The position numbers and the translations under genes were made by a program. Below the pieces are notes generated by a model, which had not been told where the DNA came from, searched no databases, and saw nothing but the letters and a program-made list of their open reading frames with translations. A stretch of DNA of 64,000 nucleotides from Rubrivivax sp. (GTDB lineage: Bacteria > Pseudomonadota > Gammaproteobacteria > Burkholderiales > Burkholderiaceae_C): assembly GCA_027484825.1 (NCBI GenBank), contig JAIXSE010000003.1, positions 1 through 64,000 on the forward strand, given 5' to 3'. Shown in pieces: positions 1-7,114 of this stretch. The stretch's first letter is position 1; each line of letters starts with the position of its first letter.

Positions 1-1
1 C

Positions 2-790
2 GAAGTGCATCACCACGAAGTGGCCAATGCCGGCCAGATGGAAATCGGCACCAAGTTCAGCTCGCTGGTCCAGCGCGCGGACTGGCTGCAGCTGCAAAAG
101 TACATCATCCAGAACGTGGCCCATGCCTACGGCAAGACCGCCACCTTCATGCCCAAGCCGATCGTCGGCGACAACGGCTCCGGCATGCACGTGCACCAGT
201 CGGTCTGGAAGGACGGCAAGAACCTGTTCGCCGGTGACGGCTATGCCGGTCTGAGCGACTTCGCCCTGTACTACATCGGCGGCATCATCAAGCATGCCCG
301 TGCCCTGAATGCCATCACCAACCCCGGCACCAACAGCTACAAGCGTCTGGTCCCTGGCTTCGAAGCCCCGGTGAAGCTGGCCTACTCGGCCAAGAACCGC
401 TCGGCCTCGATCCGCATTCCGTATGTGGCCAACCCGAAGGGCCGCCGCATCGAAGCGCGCTTCCCCGATCCTTCCGCCAACCCGTATCTGGCCTTCGCAG
501 CGCTGCTGATGGCCGGTCTGGACGGCGTGGAGAACAAGATCCATCCGGGCGAGGCCGCAACGAAGGACCTGTACCACCTGCCGCCGGAAGAAGACGCGAA
601 GATCCCGACCGTCTGCCACAGCCTGGACCAGGCGCTGGAATACCTGGACAAGGACCGTGCGTTCCTGACCAAGGGCGGTGTGTTCACCGATGCCTACATC
701 GATGCCTACATCGACCTGAAGATGCAGGAAGTGCAGCGCTTCCGCATGACCACGCATCCGGTCGAATTCGACATGTACTACTCGCTCTGA
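2..790 (+). CDS. glnA: Glutamine synthetase type I, C-terminal part (5' end outside window)
   Basis: This is the last 262 residues of a type I glutamine synthetase, which makes glutamine from glutamate, ammonia and ATP in the cytoplasm. The reading frame is open from base 2, so the start lies upstream of the window. Visible family motifs are [12 protein letters not shown] at the left edge, the substrate-loop segment [11 protein letters not shown], and [17 protein letters not shown] near the end. The segment [10 protein letters not shown] contains the tyrosine (codon 572-574) that is adenylylated in the GSI-beta class, so control by GlnE is expected. The following genes are ntrB and ntrC, which regulate glnA transcription in proteobacteria. 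An intrinsic terminator lies about 120 bases downstream, so ntrBC may be read mainly from its own promoter or by read-through. Confidence 0.97.
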   Translation, partial: EVHHHEVANAGQMEIGTKFSSLVQRADWLQLQKYIIQNVAHAYGKTATFMPKPIVGDNGSGMHVHQSVWKDGKNLFAGDGYAGLSDFALYYIGGIIKHARALNAITNPGTNSYKRLVPGFEAPVKLAYSAKNRSASIRIPYVANPKGRRIEARFPDPSANPYLAFAALLMAGLDGVENKIHPGEAATKDLYHLPPEEDAKIPTVCHSLDQALEYLDKDRAFLTKGGVFTDAYIDAYIDLKMQEVQRFRMTTHPVEFDMYYSL

Positions 791-910
791 TCGAGCGCCA
801 TGTGTCCCTCGGGACTCTGTCAGCCCGGCCTCCGGGCAACCGCCCGGTCCGGGCAGCCCTCAGCGGGGCGAGCTCATCGGGCGGCGGCAGAGCAGCGAGG
901 CGCCACACAC

Positions 911-942
911 AAGGGATGGCCCGCCGGGTCATCCCTTTTTTT
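911..942 (+). terminator. Intrinsic terminator after glnA
   Basis: The arms AAGGGATG (911-918) and CATCCCTT (930-937) pair perfectly around an 11-nt GC-rich loop and run into a T tract to 942. The rest of the 791-1058 gap shows nothing else I can support. Confidence 0.8.
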
Positions 943-1058
943 CTGGGGCGGCGCGTGGAGAGTTCCCGAACCGTACACCTCGCAACAGGCGGCTGCAAAG
1001 CTTCCATCCCGTAAAACCCCAGCTTGCGTCACAATGAGTATCGACTTCGGTCATTTGG

Positions 1059-1589
1059 ATGCGAGCAATGCGAATCAAGCGGGTTGGGTCTATTCAGGGG
1101 GGCACGAGCTTTGCGGTGGCGATGGCCATCGTTGGGCTGGCCGGTCCGGCGTCTGCGCAGGCGGTGGTCTACCGTTGCCCGGGGCCACCGGTGCTCTACA
1201 CCGACGCCCTCTCGGCCAAGGAAGCCCAGGAGAAGGGTTGCCGCAGCATCGACGGCACTCCCATCACGGTCTTCTCGCCCATCAAGCCCAAGGCGGGTGG
1301 CAGCACCGCGCCGGCGGCGTCTGGAGCGCCCAATGAACGGGTGGACCCCAAGGACCAGAAATCCCGCGACAACGAACGTCGCCGGGTGCTGGAGCAGGAG
1401 CTGCGCGAAGCGGAAGAGCGGCTGGCCAAGCTCCAGAAGGAATTCAACAACGGCGAGCCGGAACGCCAGGGCAACGAGCGCAACTACCAGAAGTATCTGG
1501 ACCGCGTGGCGGAGCTCAAGGCCAGTGTGGCTCGCCAGGAAAGCGACATCCAGGCCATCAAGCGCGAGCTCTCCAAGATTCCTCCCTGA
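1059..1589 (+). CDS. DUF4124-like periplasmic protein with C-terminal coiled coil
   Basis: A 176-residue protein with a signal peptide (hydrophobic stretch about residues 14-34, ending ASA-QA). A short cysteine-containing segment follows (YRCPGPPVLYTDALSAKEAQEKGC), typical of the DUF4124 domain found in many betaproteobacterial envelope proteins. The C-terminal third, from about residue 105, is highly charged and heptad-like (ERRRVLEQELREAEERLAKL), so it probably forms a coiled coil. Function is unknown. It sits between glnA and ntrB, a position this family occupies in other Burkholderiales as far as I recall. I used the ATG at 1059; the ATG at 1068 in the same frame is equally possible, and no strong ribosome binding site separates them. 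Confidence 0.75.
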   Translation: MRAMRIKRVGSIQGGTSFAVAMAIVGLAGPASAQAVVYRCPGPPVLYTDALSAKEAQEKGCRSIDGTPITVFSPIKPKAGGSTAPAASGAPNERVDPKDQKSRDNERRRVLEQELREAEERLAKLQKEFNNGEPERQGNERNYQKYLDRVAELKASVARQESDIQAIKRELSKIPP

Positions 1590-1691
1590 CCTGACTGCCA
1601 GGTGGGGGCGGCCGACCCGGCCGACCCGACCGACCTGGCCTCTAGGGCCGGTGCGGGACGTCCGGAGCATGCGCATCGATGAGGATGCACG

Positions 1692-2801
1692 GTGACTCCG
1701 ATGACTGCCAAGACTCCGCCGCCCAGTGCGGCGCACCCCTATCAAGCCTTTGACCTGCTGGCCACCCTGGTGGCGGTGGTGGGGCCGGACGGGACCTGCG
1801 AATTCGCCAACACCGCCGTCGAGACGCTGTTCAACCTGCCCCGCCGGGCGGTGCAGGGCAGCAATCTGCTCGACTGGTTCCCCGACACCAGCCGTCTGCT
1901 GGAAGCGCTGGAGGGGGTCTCCCGCAACGACTTCTCCAGCAGCCGCTTTGACGCGCAGATCCGTCGCGGGCCACGTGCCCATGACGATGTGCTGCCGGTG
2001 CATGTCATCGTCAGCCAGACGGATGATCCGCAGCGGCTGGTGATTGAGCTGATCGAAAACGAGCAGCAAAGCCGCCAGGACCGGGAGGAGCGCAATCTCG
2101 ACCAGGTCCGCTCCACCAAGGAGCTCACCCGCAATCTGGCGCACGAGATCAAGAATCCGCTGGGCGGCATCCGTGGGGCGGCGCAGCTGCTGGCGCTGGA
2201 GCTGCAACCCACCGACCTCTGGCCCGAGCTGGAGGAATACACCGAAGTCATCATCCACGAGGCCGACCGGCTGCAATCGCTGGTGGACCGTCTGCTGGCG
2301 CCGCACCGCCGGGCCCAGGTGGTGGGGGATGTGAACATCCACGAGATCTGCGAGCGGGTGCGCACCCTGGTCCAGGCCCAGTATCCGCGCGGCCTGCGAC
2401 TGCAGCGCGACTACGACATCTCATTGCCTGACTTCCGCGGTGATCGCGAACAGCTCATTCAAGCGGTGCTCAACATTGTCCAGAACGCGGCGCAGGCCTT
2501 GCATGAGCGCATTGCTGCGGGCGATGCCGTCATTCATTTGCGCACCCGTGTGGCCAGACAGGTGACGATTGGCAAGCAGCGCTGGCGCTTGGCATTGGAA
2601 TTGCATATTGAAGATAACGGCCCGGGCGTACCCGAGGAGATCAAGGACCGCATCTTTTTCCCGCTGGTGTCGGGCAGGGATGGGGGCTCTGGTCTCGGGT
2701 TGACGCTGGCACAGACGATTGCCCAACAGCACCAGGGGATGATTGACTGTGACAGCCAACCGGGCCGGACCGATTTCCGAATCACCCTGCCTTTACCCTG
2801 A
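1692..2801 (+). CDS. glnL: Nitrogen regulation sensor histidine kinase NtrB
   Basis: A 369-residue cytoplasmic sensor kinase that phosphorylates or dephosphorylates NtrC in response to PII signalling. Domains in order: a PAS-like segment about residues 20-125, the HisKA box with LAHEIKNPLGG (phospho-accepting His about residue 151), and an HATPase domain with an N-box (LNIVQNAAQAL), G1 (IEDNGPGVP) and G2 (GGSGLGLTLAQTIAQQH). There are no membrane segments, as expected for NtrB. The chosen start is GTG at 1692, preceded by GAGGATG; an in-frame ATG at 1701 would shorten it by three residues. ntrC follows 43 bases later on the same strand, so the pair is probably co-transcribed. Confidence 0.95.
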   Translation: MTPMTAKTPPPSAAHPYQAFDLLATLVAVVGPDGTCEFANTAVETLFNLPRRAVQGSNLLDWFPDTSRLLEALEGVSRNDFSSSRFDAQIRRGPRAHDDVLPVHVIVSQTDDPQRLVIELIENEQQSRQDREERNLDQVRSTKELTRNLAHEIKNPLGGIRGAAQLLALELQPTDLWPELEEYTEVIIHEADRLQSLVDRLLAPHRRAQVVGDVNIHEICERVRTLVQAQYPRGLRLQRDYDISLPDFRGDREQLIQAVLNIVQNAAQALHERIAAGDAVIHLRTRVARQVTIGKQRWRLALELHIEDNGPGVPEEIKDRIFFPLVSGRDGGSGLGLTLAQTIAQQHQGMIDCDSQPGRTDFRITLPLP

Positions 2802-2844
2802 CGCATCGCCACAAGCGCGCGCATAAGGTGAAGGGGAGCCTTAG

Positions 2845-4326
2845 ATGAAGTCGATCTGGATTGTTGACGACGACCATTCCATTCGTTTTGTGCTTGAGAA
2901 GGCGCTGACGCGCGAAGGCCTGCCGGTGCGCAGCTTCAGTCAGGCGCGTGAGGTGCTCGCGGCGCTGGAGGAAGATTCACCGCAGGTGCTGGTGTCGGAC
3001 ATCCGCATGCCGGGCGGCTCGGGCCTGGAGCTGCTGAGCACGATCAAGAAGCAGTTGCCGGGTCTGCCGGTGATCATCATGACGGCCTATTCCGACCTGG
3101 ACAGTGCCGTCTCCGCCTTCCAGGGCGGGGCCTTTGAATACCTGCCCAAGCCCTTTGATCTGCCGCGTGCGGTCGAGCTGATCCGCCGCGCGCAGGAGGA
3201 AAGCCAGCGCGAAGCGGTGGCCGAGGAAACGCAGGTCCAGATGCCGGAAATGCTGGGCCAGGCCCCGGCGATGCAGGACGTTTTCCGGGCCATTGGCCGC
3301 CTGAGCCAGAGCCATGTCACGGTGCTGATTACCGGCGAGTCGGGCTCGGGCAAGGAACTGGTGGCCCGGGCGCTGCACAAGCACAGCCCGCGGGCGGACG
3401 GACCGTTCGTGGCCATCAACACCGCGGCCATTCCGAAGGACCTGCTGGAGTCCGAGCTCTTCGGCCATGAGCGCGGCGCCTTCACCGGCGCCCAGGCCAC
3501 GCGGCGCGGCCGCTTCGAGCAGGCCGAAGGCGGCACGCTCTTCCTCGATGAAATCGGCGACATGCCGCTGGACCTGCAGACGCGGCTGCTGCGCGTGCTC
3601 TCGGACGGGCAGTTCTATCGGGTGGGCGGCCACAGCCCGCAGCGAGCCAATGTGCGGGTGGTCGCGGCCACCCATCAGAACCTGGAGACGCTGGTCAAGG
3701 AAGGGCGCTTCCGCGAAGACCTGTTTCACCGTCTCAATGTGATCCGTCTGCGACTGCCGCCGCTGCGCGAGCGGCGTGAAGACGTGCCGCTGCTGGCGCG
3801 CTACTTCCTGCAGCGCAGTGCAGCCGAGCTGGGTGTGGAGCCCAAGCGGCTGTCCGAGGCGGCCCTGCAGCGCCTGGTGAATTTCGACTTCCCTGGCAAC
3901 GTGCGCCAGCTGGAGAACATCTGCCACTGGCTCAGCGTCATGGCGCCGAGCCTGGTGGTGGAAGCCAAGGACCTGCCGCAGGAGCTGCTGGCGCCGGCCG
4001 GTGGTGGCGGCAGCGGTTTGTCCGAGACCGTACCGGTGAGCAGCGGGCTGACGAGCAGCCAGCCGCTGCCGGTGGCCGCAGCCGGGGCCGTGCCGATCAA
4101 CCCGTCGCCGGACGCCTGGGTGGCGGAGATGGCGCGGGAAGCTCGCCGGCTGCTGGCAGCGGGCGAGCCGGATGTGTGGGATGTGCTGACCCGACGTTTC
4201 GAGGCCAGCCTCATCCTCACCGCGCTGGACCTGACCCGTGGACGCCGCATCGAGGCGGCGCAGAAGCTGGGCATCGGGCGCAACACCATCACGCGCAAGA
4301 TCCAGGAACTCAACCTGGATGCATGA
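2845..4326 (+). CDS. glnG: Sigma-54-dependent nitrogen response regulator NtrC
   Basis: A 493-residue activator of sigma-54 promoters of nitrogen-assimilation genes. The N-terminal receiver domain carries the acidic pocket (VDDDHS) and phospho-acceptor Asp52 in VSDIRMPGGSG. The central AAA+ domain has Walker A (GESGSGKE), the sigma-54 contact loop GAFTGA (within ERGAFTGAQA) and Walker B (GGTLFLDEIGDM). A C-terminal Fis-type helix-turn-helix ends the protein (IEAAQKLGIGRNTITRKIQEL). A flexible Gly/Ser/Pro-rich linker of about 60 residues precedes the DNA-binding domain. The ATG at 2845 is preceded by an AAGGGGAG-like ribosome binding site. The gene is the last of the glnA-ntrBC group and converges on the next gene. 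Confidence 0.97.
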   Translation: MKSIWIVDDDHSIRFVLEKALTREGLPVRSFSQAREVLAALEEDSPQVLVSDIRMPGGSGLELLSTIKKQLPGLPVIIMTAYSDLDSAVSAFQGGAFEYLPKPFDLPRAVELIRRAQEESQREAVAEETQVQMPEMLGQAPAMQDVFRAIGRLSQSHVTVLITGESGSGKELVARALHKHSPRADGPFVAINTAAIPKDLLESELFGHERGAFTGAQATRRGRFEQAEGGTLFLDEIGDMPLDLQTRLLRVLSDGQFYRVGGHSPQRANVRVVAATHQNLETLVKEGRFREDLFHRLNVIRLRLPPLRERREDVPLLARYFLQRSAAELGVEPKRLSEAALQRLVNFDFPGNVRQLENICHWLSVMAPSLVVEAKDLPQELLAPAGGGGSGLSETVPVSSGLTSSQPLPVAAAGAVPINPSPDAWVAEMAREARRLLAAGEPDVWDVLTRRFEASLILTALDLTRGRRIEAAQKLGIGRNTITRKIQELNLDA

Positions 4327-4345
4327 TGCAATGGCCTTCGGGGCG

Positions 4346-4363
4346 GCGCACTGTGAAGTGCGC
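4346..4363. other. Perfect 7-bp hairpin between convergent genes
   Basis: GCGCACT and AGTGCGC flank a GTGA loop in the gap between ntrC and the convergent hydrolase gene. It has no T tract on either side, so it is at best a weak or factor-dependent end signal. Confidence 0.35.
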
Positions 4364-4451
4364 GGTCCCGGAGGCTGACCGCTGCGGCCGCTTGTGTTGA
4401 TGCGGGTGCCAAGGCGTGCGCTGGCGCGGCCCTGAGCGTGGCGCGTGAGCC

Positions 4452-5546
4452 TTAGGAATTTGTGGACTGAGTGGGCTGCGGACCCTCTTGGGCCTGCTTT
4501 CGCTGCTTGTCCAGCCACACGCCCAGCCCCTGGGCGTTCAATTCCACATCCATCTCCAGCAGCCGGGCCACCTGCGCTGGCGGCATTGTGGCGTCCGCAT
4601 CGTCGCCCCCTTCATTGCCGACATCCCTGCTCAAGTGCGTCGCCACGCCGCGCTGATACAGCGCCAGCAGCTCGCGCTTGAGTGCGGCGTGACGGTCCGG
4701 CGCGTCCTGCAGCGCAAGGGCGATGCGTGCCATCTCCTGGATCTGTCGGATCAGCAGATCGGCCAGCCGCTGCACATCGGCGGCATCACGGCCGACCGCG
4801 CCGTAGTGGGTGAGGAACATGCGCCGCGGCTGTGTCTGCAGCATGCGCTGGATGGATGCGACCAGGGCCTCGGGTTCGAACTGCACTGGCGTGCTGGTGG
4901 GCAGGATCCAGGCCAGTCCCTGCGCATCATCGAATTCGCGATAGGACAACCCGAAGGTATCTCCGGTGAACCAGCCGCCGCTGGTCTCATCCCAGATGCA
5001 GTGGTGATGACGGGCATGGCCCGGCGTGTCGATCAGCCGAAGCGTGCGCCCGCCCAGCCTCACCTGCTGCTCATCGCTACTGGCCACCGTACGCGATTCC
5101 GGCACGCCGACCAGCGTGCCGTAGGACCGCTGCATCTCCGCTTCCCCATACACCGCCAGGGCCCCGGCCCACAGCGCGGACGGATCCACCATATGCCGCA
5201 GGCCTCGGGGATGGACCAGCAAACGCGCGGACGGCAGCGCCTGCATCAGCGGCCCGACACCGCCGGCATGGTCCAGATGCACATGGGTCGGGATCACCCA
5301 GTCCACTGCCTCCACGGACAGCCCAACGGCGGCCAGGGTGCCGAGCAGTCGGGGCACCGCGTGACGGGTGCCGGTATCGATGAAGGCGGCGCGGCCGCTG
5401 TCCAGCACCAGGTAGGCGGCATCGAAGTGATCGCGCTGGAAGGCGGTGTCGATGGCGTAGACGCCGTGACCCAGGTCCTGGGCGTAATTGGGCAGGGCAG
5501 GCAGGGCGGGCAGCCGAGGCTGAGCGGGCCGGGGAGGCTGGGTCAA
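4452..5546 (-). CDS. Metallo-beta-lactamase-fold hydrolase
   Basis: A 364-residue cytoplasmic enzyme of the metallo-beta-lactamase superfamily. The metal motif HVHLDHAGG (HxHxDH) is present, followed by the downstream ligands seen in HARHHH and in WFTGDTFG, and by LTHYGAVG near residue 270. The C-terminal ~90 residues are helical and charged, as in the glyoxalase-II-like family with an added C-terminal domain. The substrate cannot be read from sequence. I chose the TTG start at 5546 because a full AAGGAG ribosome binding site (5557-5552) lies five bases upstream. A longer reading from TTG at 5573 has no such site. It is transcribed toward ntrC and separated from the next minus-strand gene by about 55 bases. 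Confidence 0.8.
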   Translation of the reverse strand: MTQPPRPAQPRLPALPALPNYAQDLGHGVYAIDTAFQRDHFDAAYLVLDSGRAAFIDTGTRHAVPRLLGTLAAVGLSVEAVDWVIPTHVHLDHAGGVGPLMQALPSARLLVHPRGLRHMVDPSALWAGALAVYGEAEMQRSYGTLVGVPESRTVASSDEQQVRLGGRTLRLIDTPGHARHHHCIWDETSGGWFTGDTFGLSYREFDDAQGLAWILPTSTPVQFEPEALVASIQRMLQTQPRRMFLTHYGAVGRDAADVQRLADLLIRQIQEMARIALALQDAPDRHAALKRELLALYQRGVATHLSRDVGNEGGDDADATMPPAQVARLLEMDVELNAQGLGVWLDKQRKQAQEGPQPTQSTNS

Positions 5547-5601
5547 GGGAACTCCTTCGTTGTCTGAGCTCAACGGATCCTTTGTTGGCGGGGGACGGCC
5601 A

Positions 5602-6078
5602 TCATTGCAGCGTATTCAACCACCTCACGAAGGCCATCAGCCGCATTGACGGCATGGGTGAGCCTCGTTCCAGCTCTGCGGCCAGCAGGCGGGCGCGCAG
5701 GAAGCGACCGCGTTCGCCGGGCAGTCGCACGGTGGCGGGGGGCTGGCGGGGCCATTCATCGCCGCAGACCTTGCGCGCGTCGGCCTCCCGCACGAAGAAG
5801 TCTCCGTCCTTGCGTCGAACGGCCACTGGCACGCTCCGGAACTCTCGCCACCGCCCTTCTTCCACCCGCAGGGCCAGGCCTTTTGTGCCGCGCAGCATCA
5901 TCTCGGACAACTGCATCAGCGGCGACGACAGCATCACCGCGCCCAGGCCGATCAAGTTCACGGCGGCCAGCACCGCCACCATTGCATTGCCGGTGCGCCA
6001 CCCGTGAACCAGGGCGGCTGCGAGGGCGGCCATCACCCCGAGCCGCAGGGCCAGCGACAGCCATTCGCGCGCGCTCAT
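5602..6078 (-). CDS. Small inner-membrane protein of unknown function
   Basis: A 158-residue protein starting MSAREWLSLALRLG. Two hydrophobic segments near the N-terminus (about residues 8-24 and 31-50) suggest two transmembrane helices. A basic, probably cytoplasmic tail of about 100 residues follows, rich in Arg and Glu. I do not recognise the family. The ATG at 6078 was preferred over a 17-residue upstream extension that lacks a ribosome binding site. It may share a transcript with the downstream metallo-hydrolase gene and is divergent from the deformylase gene. Confidence 0.6.
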   Translation of the reverse strand: MSAREWLSLALRLGVMAALAAALVHGWRTGNAMVAVLAAVNLIGLGAVMLSSPLMQLSEMMLRGTKGLALRVEEGRWREFRSVPVAVRRKDGDFFVREADARKVCGDEWPRQPPATVRLPGERGRFLRARLLAAELERGSPMPSMRLMAFVRWLNTLQ

Positions 6079-6236
6079 GCGTGCCGGCTCCAGGCCCTCA
6101 CGGGGCGCCAGGCCTCGGGATGATCCCAAAGCGATCGAATGCCACTCACCATGCGGGGAGCCCTTGCTGCGTCACGAGGCTGAAGTTTGCGGCAAGATGT
6201 TGATTCTTCGCCATGAGACAACCCCTCGGAGACACG

Positions 6237-6773
6237 ATGGCCGTAAAACAGATCCTGAAGATGGGCGATGCACGCCTGCTGCGCCAGGCCAAGCCGGTCG
6301 AGCGATTTGACACGCCCGAGCTGCGTGACCTGCTGCAAGACATGTTTGACACCATGGTTGCGGCCAATGGTGCTGGCTTGGCGGCGCCGCAGATTGGTGT
6401 GGACCTTCAGGTGGTGGTGTTTGGCTTCAACCGAAACGAGCGCTATCCCGAGGCTCCTCCGGTGCCGATGACGGTGCTCATCAACCCGACGATCACCCCC
6501 ATCGGTGACGACCAGGTGGACGGCTGGGAGGGCTGCTTGTCGGTCCCGGGGCTGCGGGGCATGGTCCCGCGCTGGCAGCGCATTCGCTACCGGGGCTTTG
6601 ATGCCAAGGGGGAGCCGATCGACCGTGAGGTGGACGGTTTCCATGCCCGCGTGGTGCAACATGAGTGTGACCACCTGGTGGGTATCCTGTACCCCATGCG
6701 AATCAAGGACTTCACCCAATTCGGTTTTACCGAAGTCTTATTCCCTGGCATGGACCCTCGCAGCGACGATTAG
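6237..6773 (+). CDS. def: Peptide deformylase
   Basis: A 178-residue metalloenzyme that removes the formyl group from the N-terminal Met of new proteins. All three family motifs are present: [10 protein letters not shown] (motif 1), EGCLSVPG (motif 2, with the metal-binding Cys) and QHECDHLVG (motif 3, HExxH). The ATG at 6237 has GGAG seven bases upstream; the in-frame ATG at 6213 would add eight residues without a good site. It stands alone rather than next to fmt, so it is probably an additional deformylase rather than the def-fmt operon copy. That last point is an inference from context. Confidence 0.95.
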   Translation: MAVKQILKMGDARLLRQAKPVERFDTPELRDLLQDMFDTMVAANGAGLAAPQIGVDLQVVVFGFNRNERYPEAPPVPMTVLINPTITPIGDDQVDGWEGCLSVPGLRGMVPRWQRIRYRGFDAKGEPIDREVDGFHARVVQHECDHLVGILYPMRIKDFTQFGFTEVLFPGMDPRSDD

Positions 6774-6885
6774 CCGCCCCCAGCCCAGGCACGCCCGCCC
6801 ACCGCCATTCCTGTGCAAAGCCACCCAGCTCCCCACCCCCCCAGGCGAGCCGACTGATACTGGTGGCAGACAGCGAGTGATGGGG

Positions 6886-6980
6886 ACGGGCGTGAGGCGG
6901 GGGGTATTGACGGAAGTAAAAGGGGGAGCCCGCGGAGCGGGCGGAGGACATGAAGTCAATACCCCCCGCCTCATGCCCGT
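6886..6980 (+). repeat. Nested-hairpin intergenic element, copy 1
   Basis: This is the main content of the 340-bp gap between def and the FecR-like gene. Outer arms 6886-6911 and 6955-6980 are complementary over 26 positions, with one pair a G-T that is a G-U wobble in a plus-strand transcript (6892 with 6974). The 43-nt core (6912-6954) starts GGAAGTA and ends GGACATGAA. At core positions 17-31 (6928-6942) it contains a second hairpin, GCCCGC-GGA-GCGGGC. Outside the arms, GCGAG (6873-6877) and CTCGC (6981-6985) could extend the stem across an 8-nt bulge. A second copy with the same core layout but different stems lies at 16728-16826 on the other strand. No coding potential is supported. Confidence 0.85.
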
Positions 6981-7114
6981 CTCGCTCCCCCCCAGCCCCC
7001 AGGTACGGGCCCCAACCCCTTGACGCCCTCGCAACACCGCGTCAAGTTGTAAGCACCCGTCCACCACTTCATGTCTGATCCGTTAAAGAGACTCCTACCG
7101 GCGGAGCCGATTGC

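Noticed and set aside
7066-7073. A third copy of the nested-hairpin core (TTCATGTC) near the FecR-like gene
   Set aside because: Only eight bases match; there is no flanking stem and no partner shoulder.
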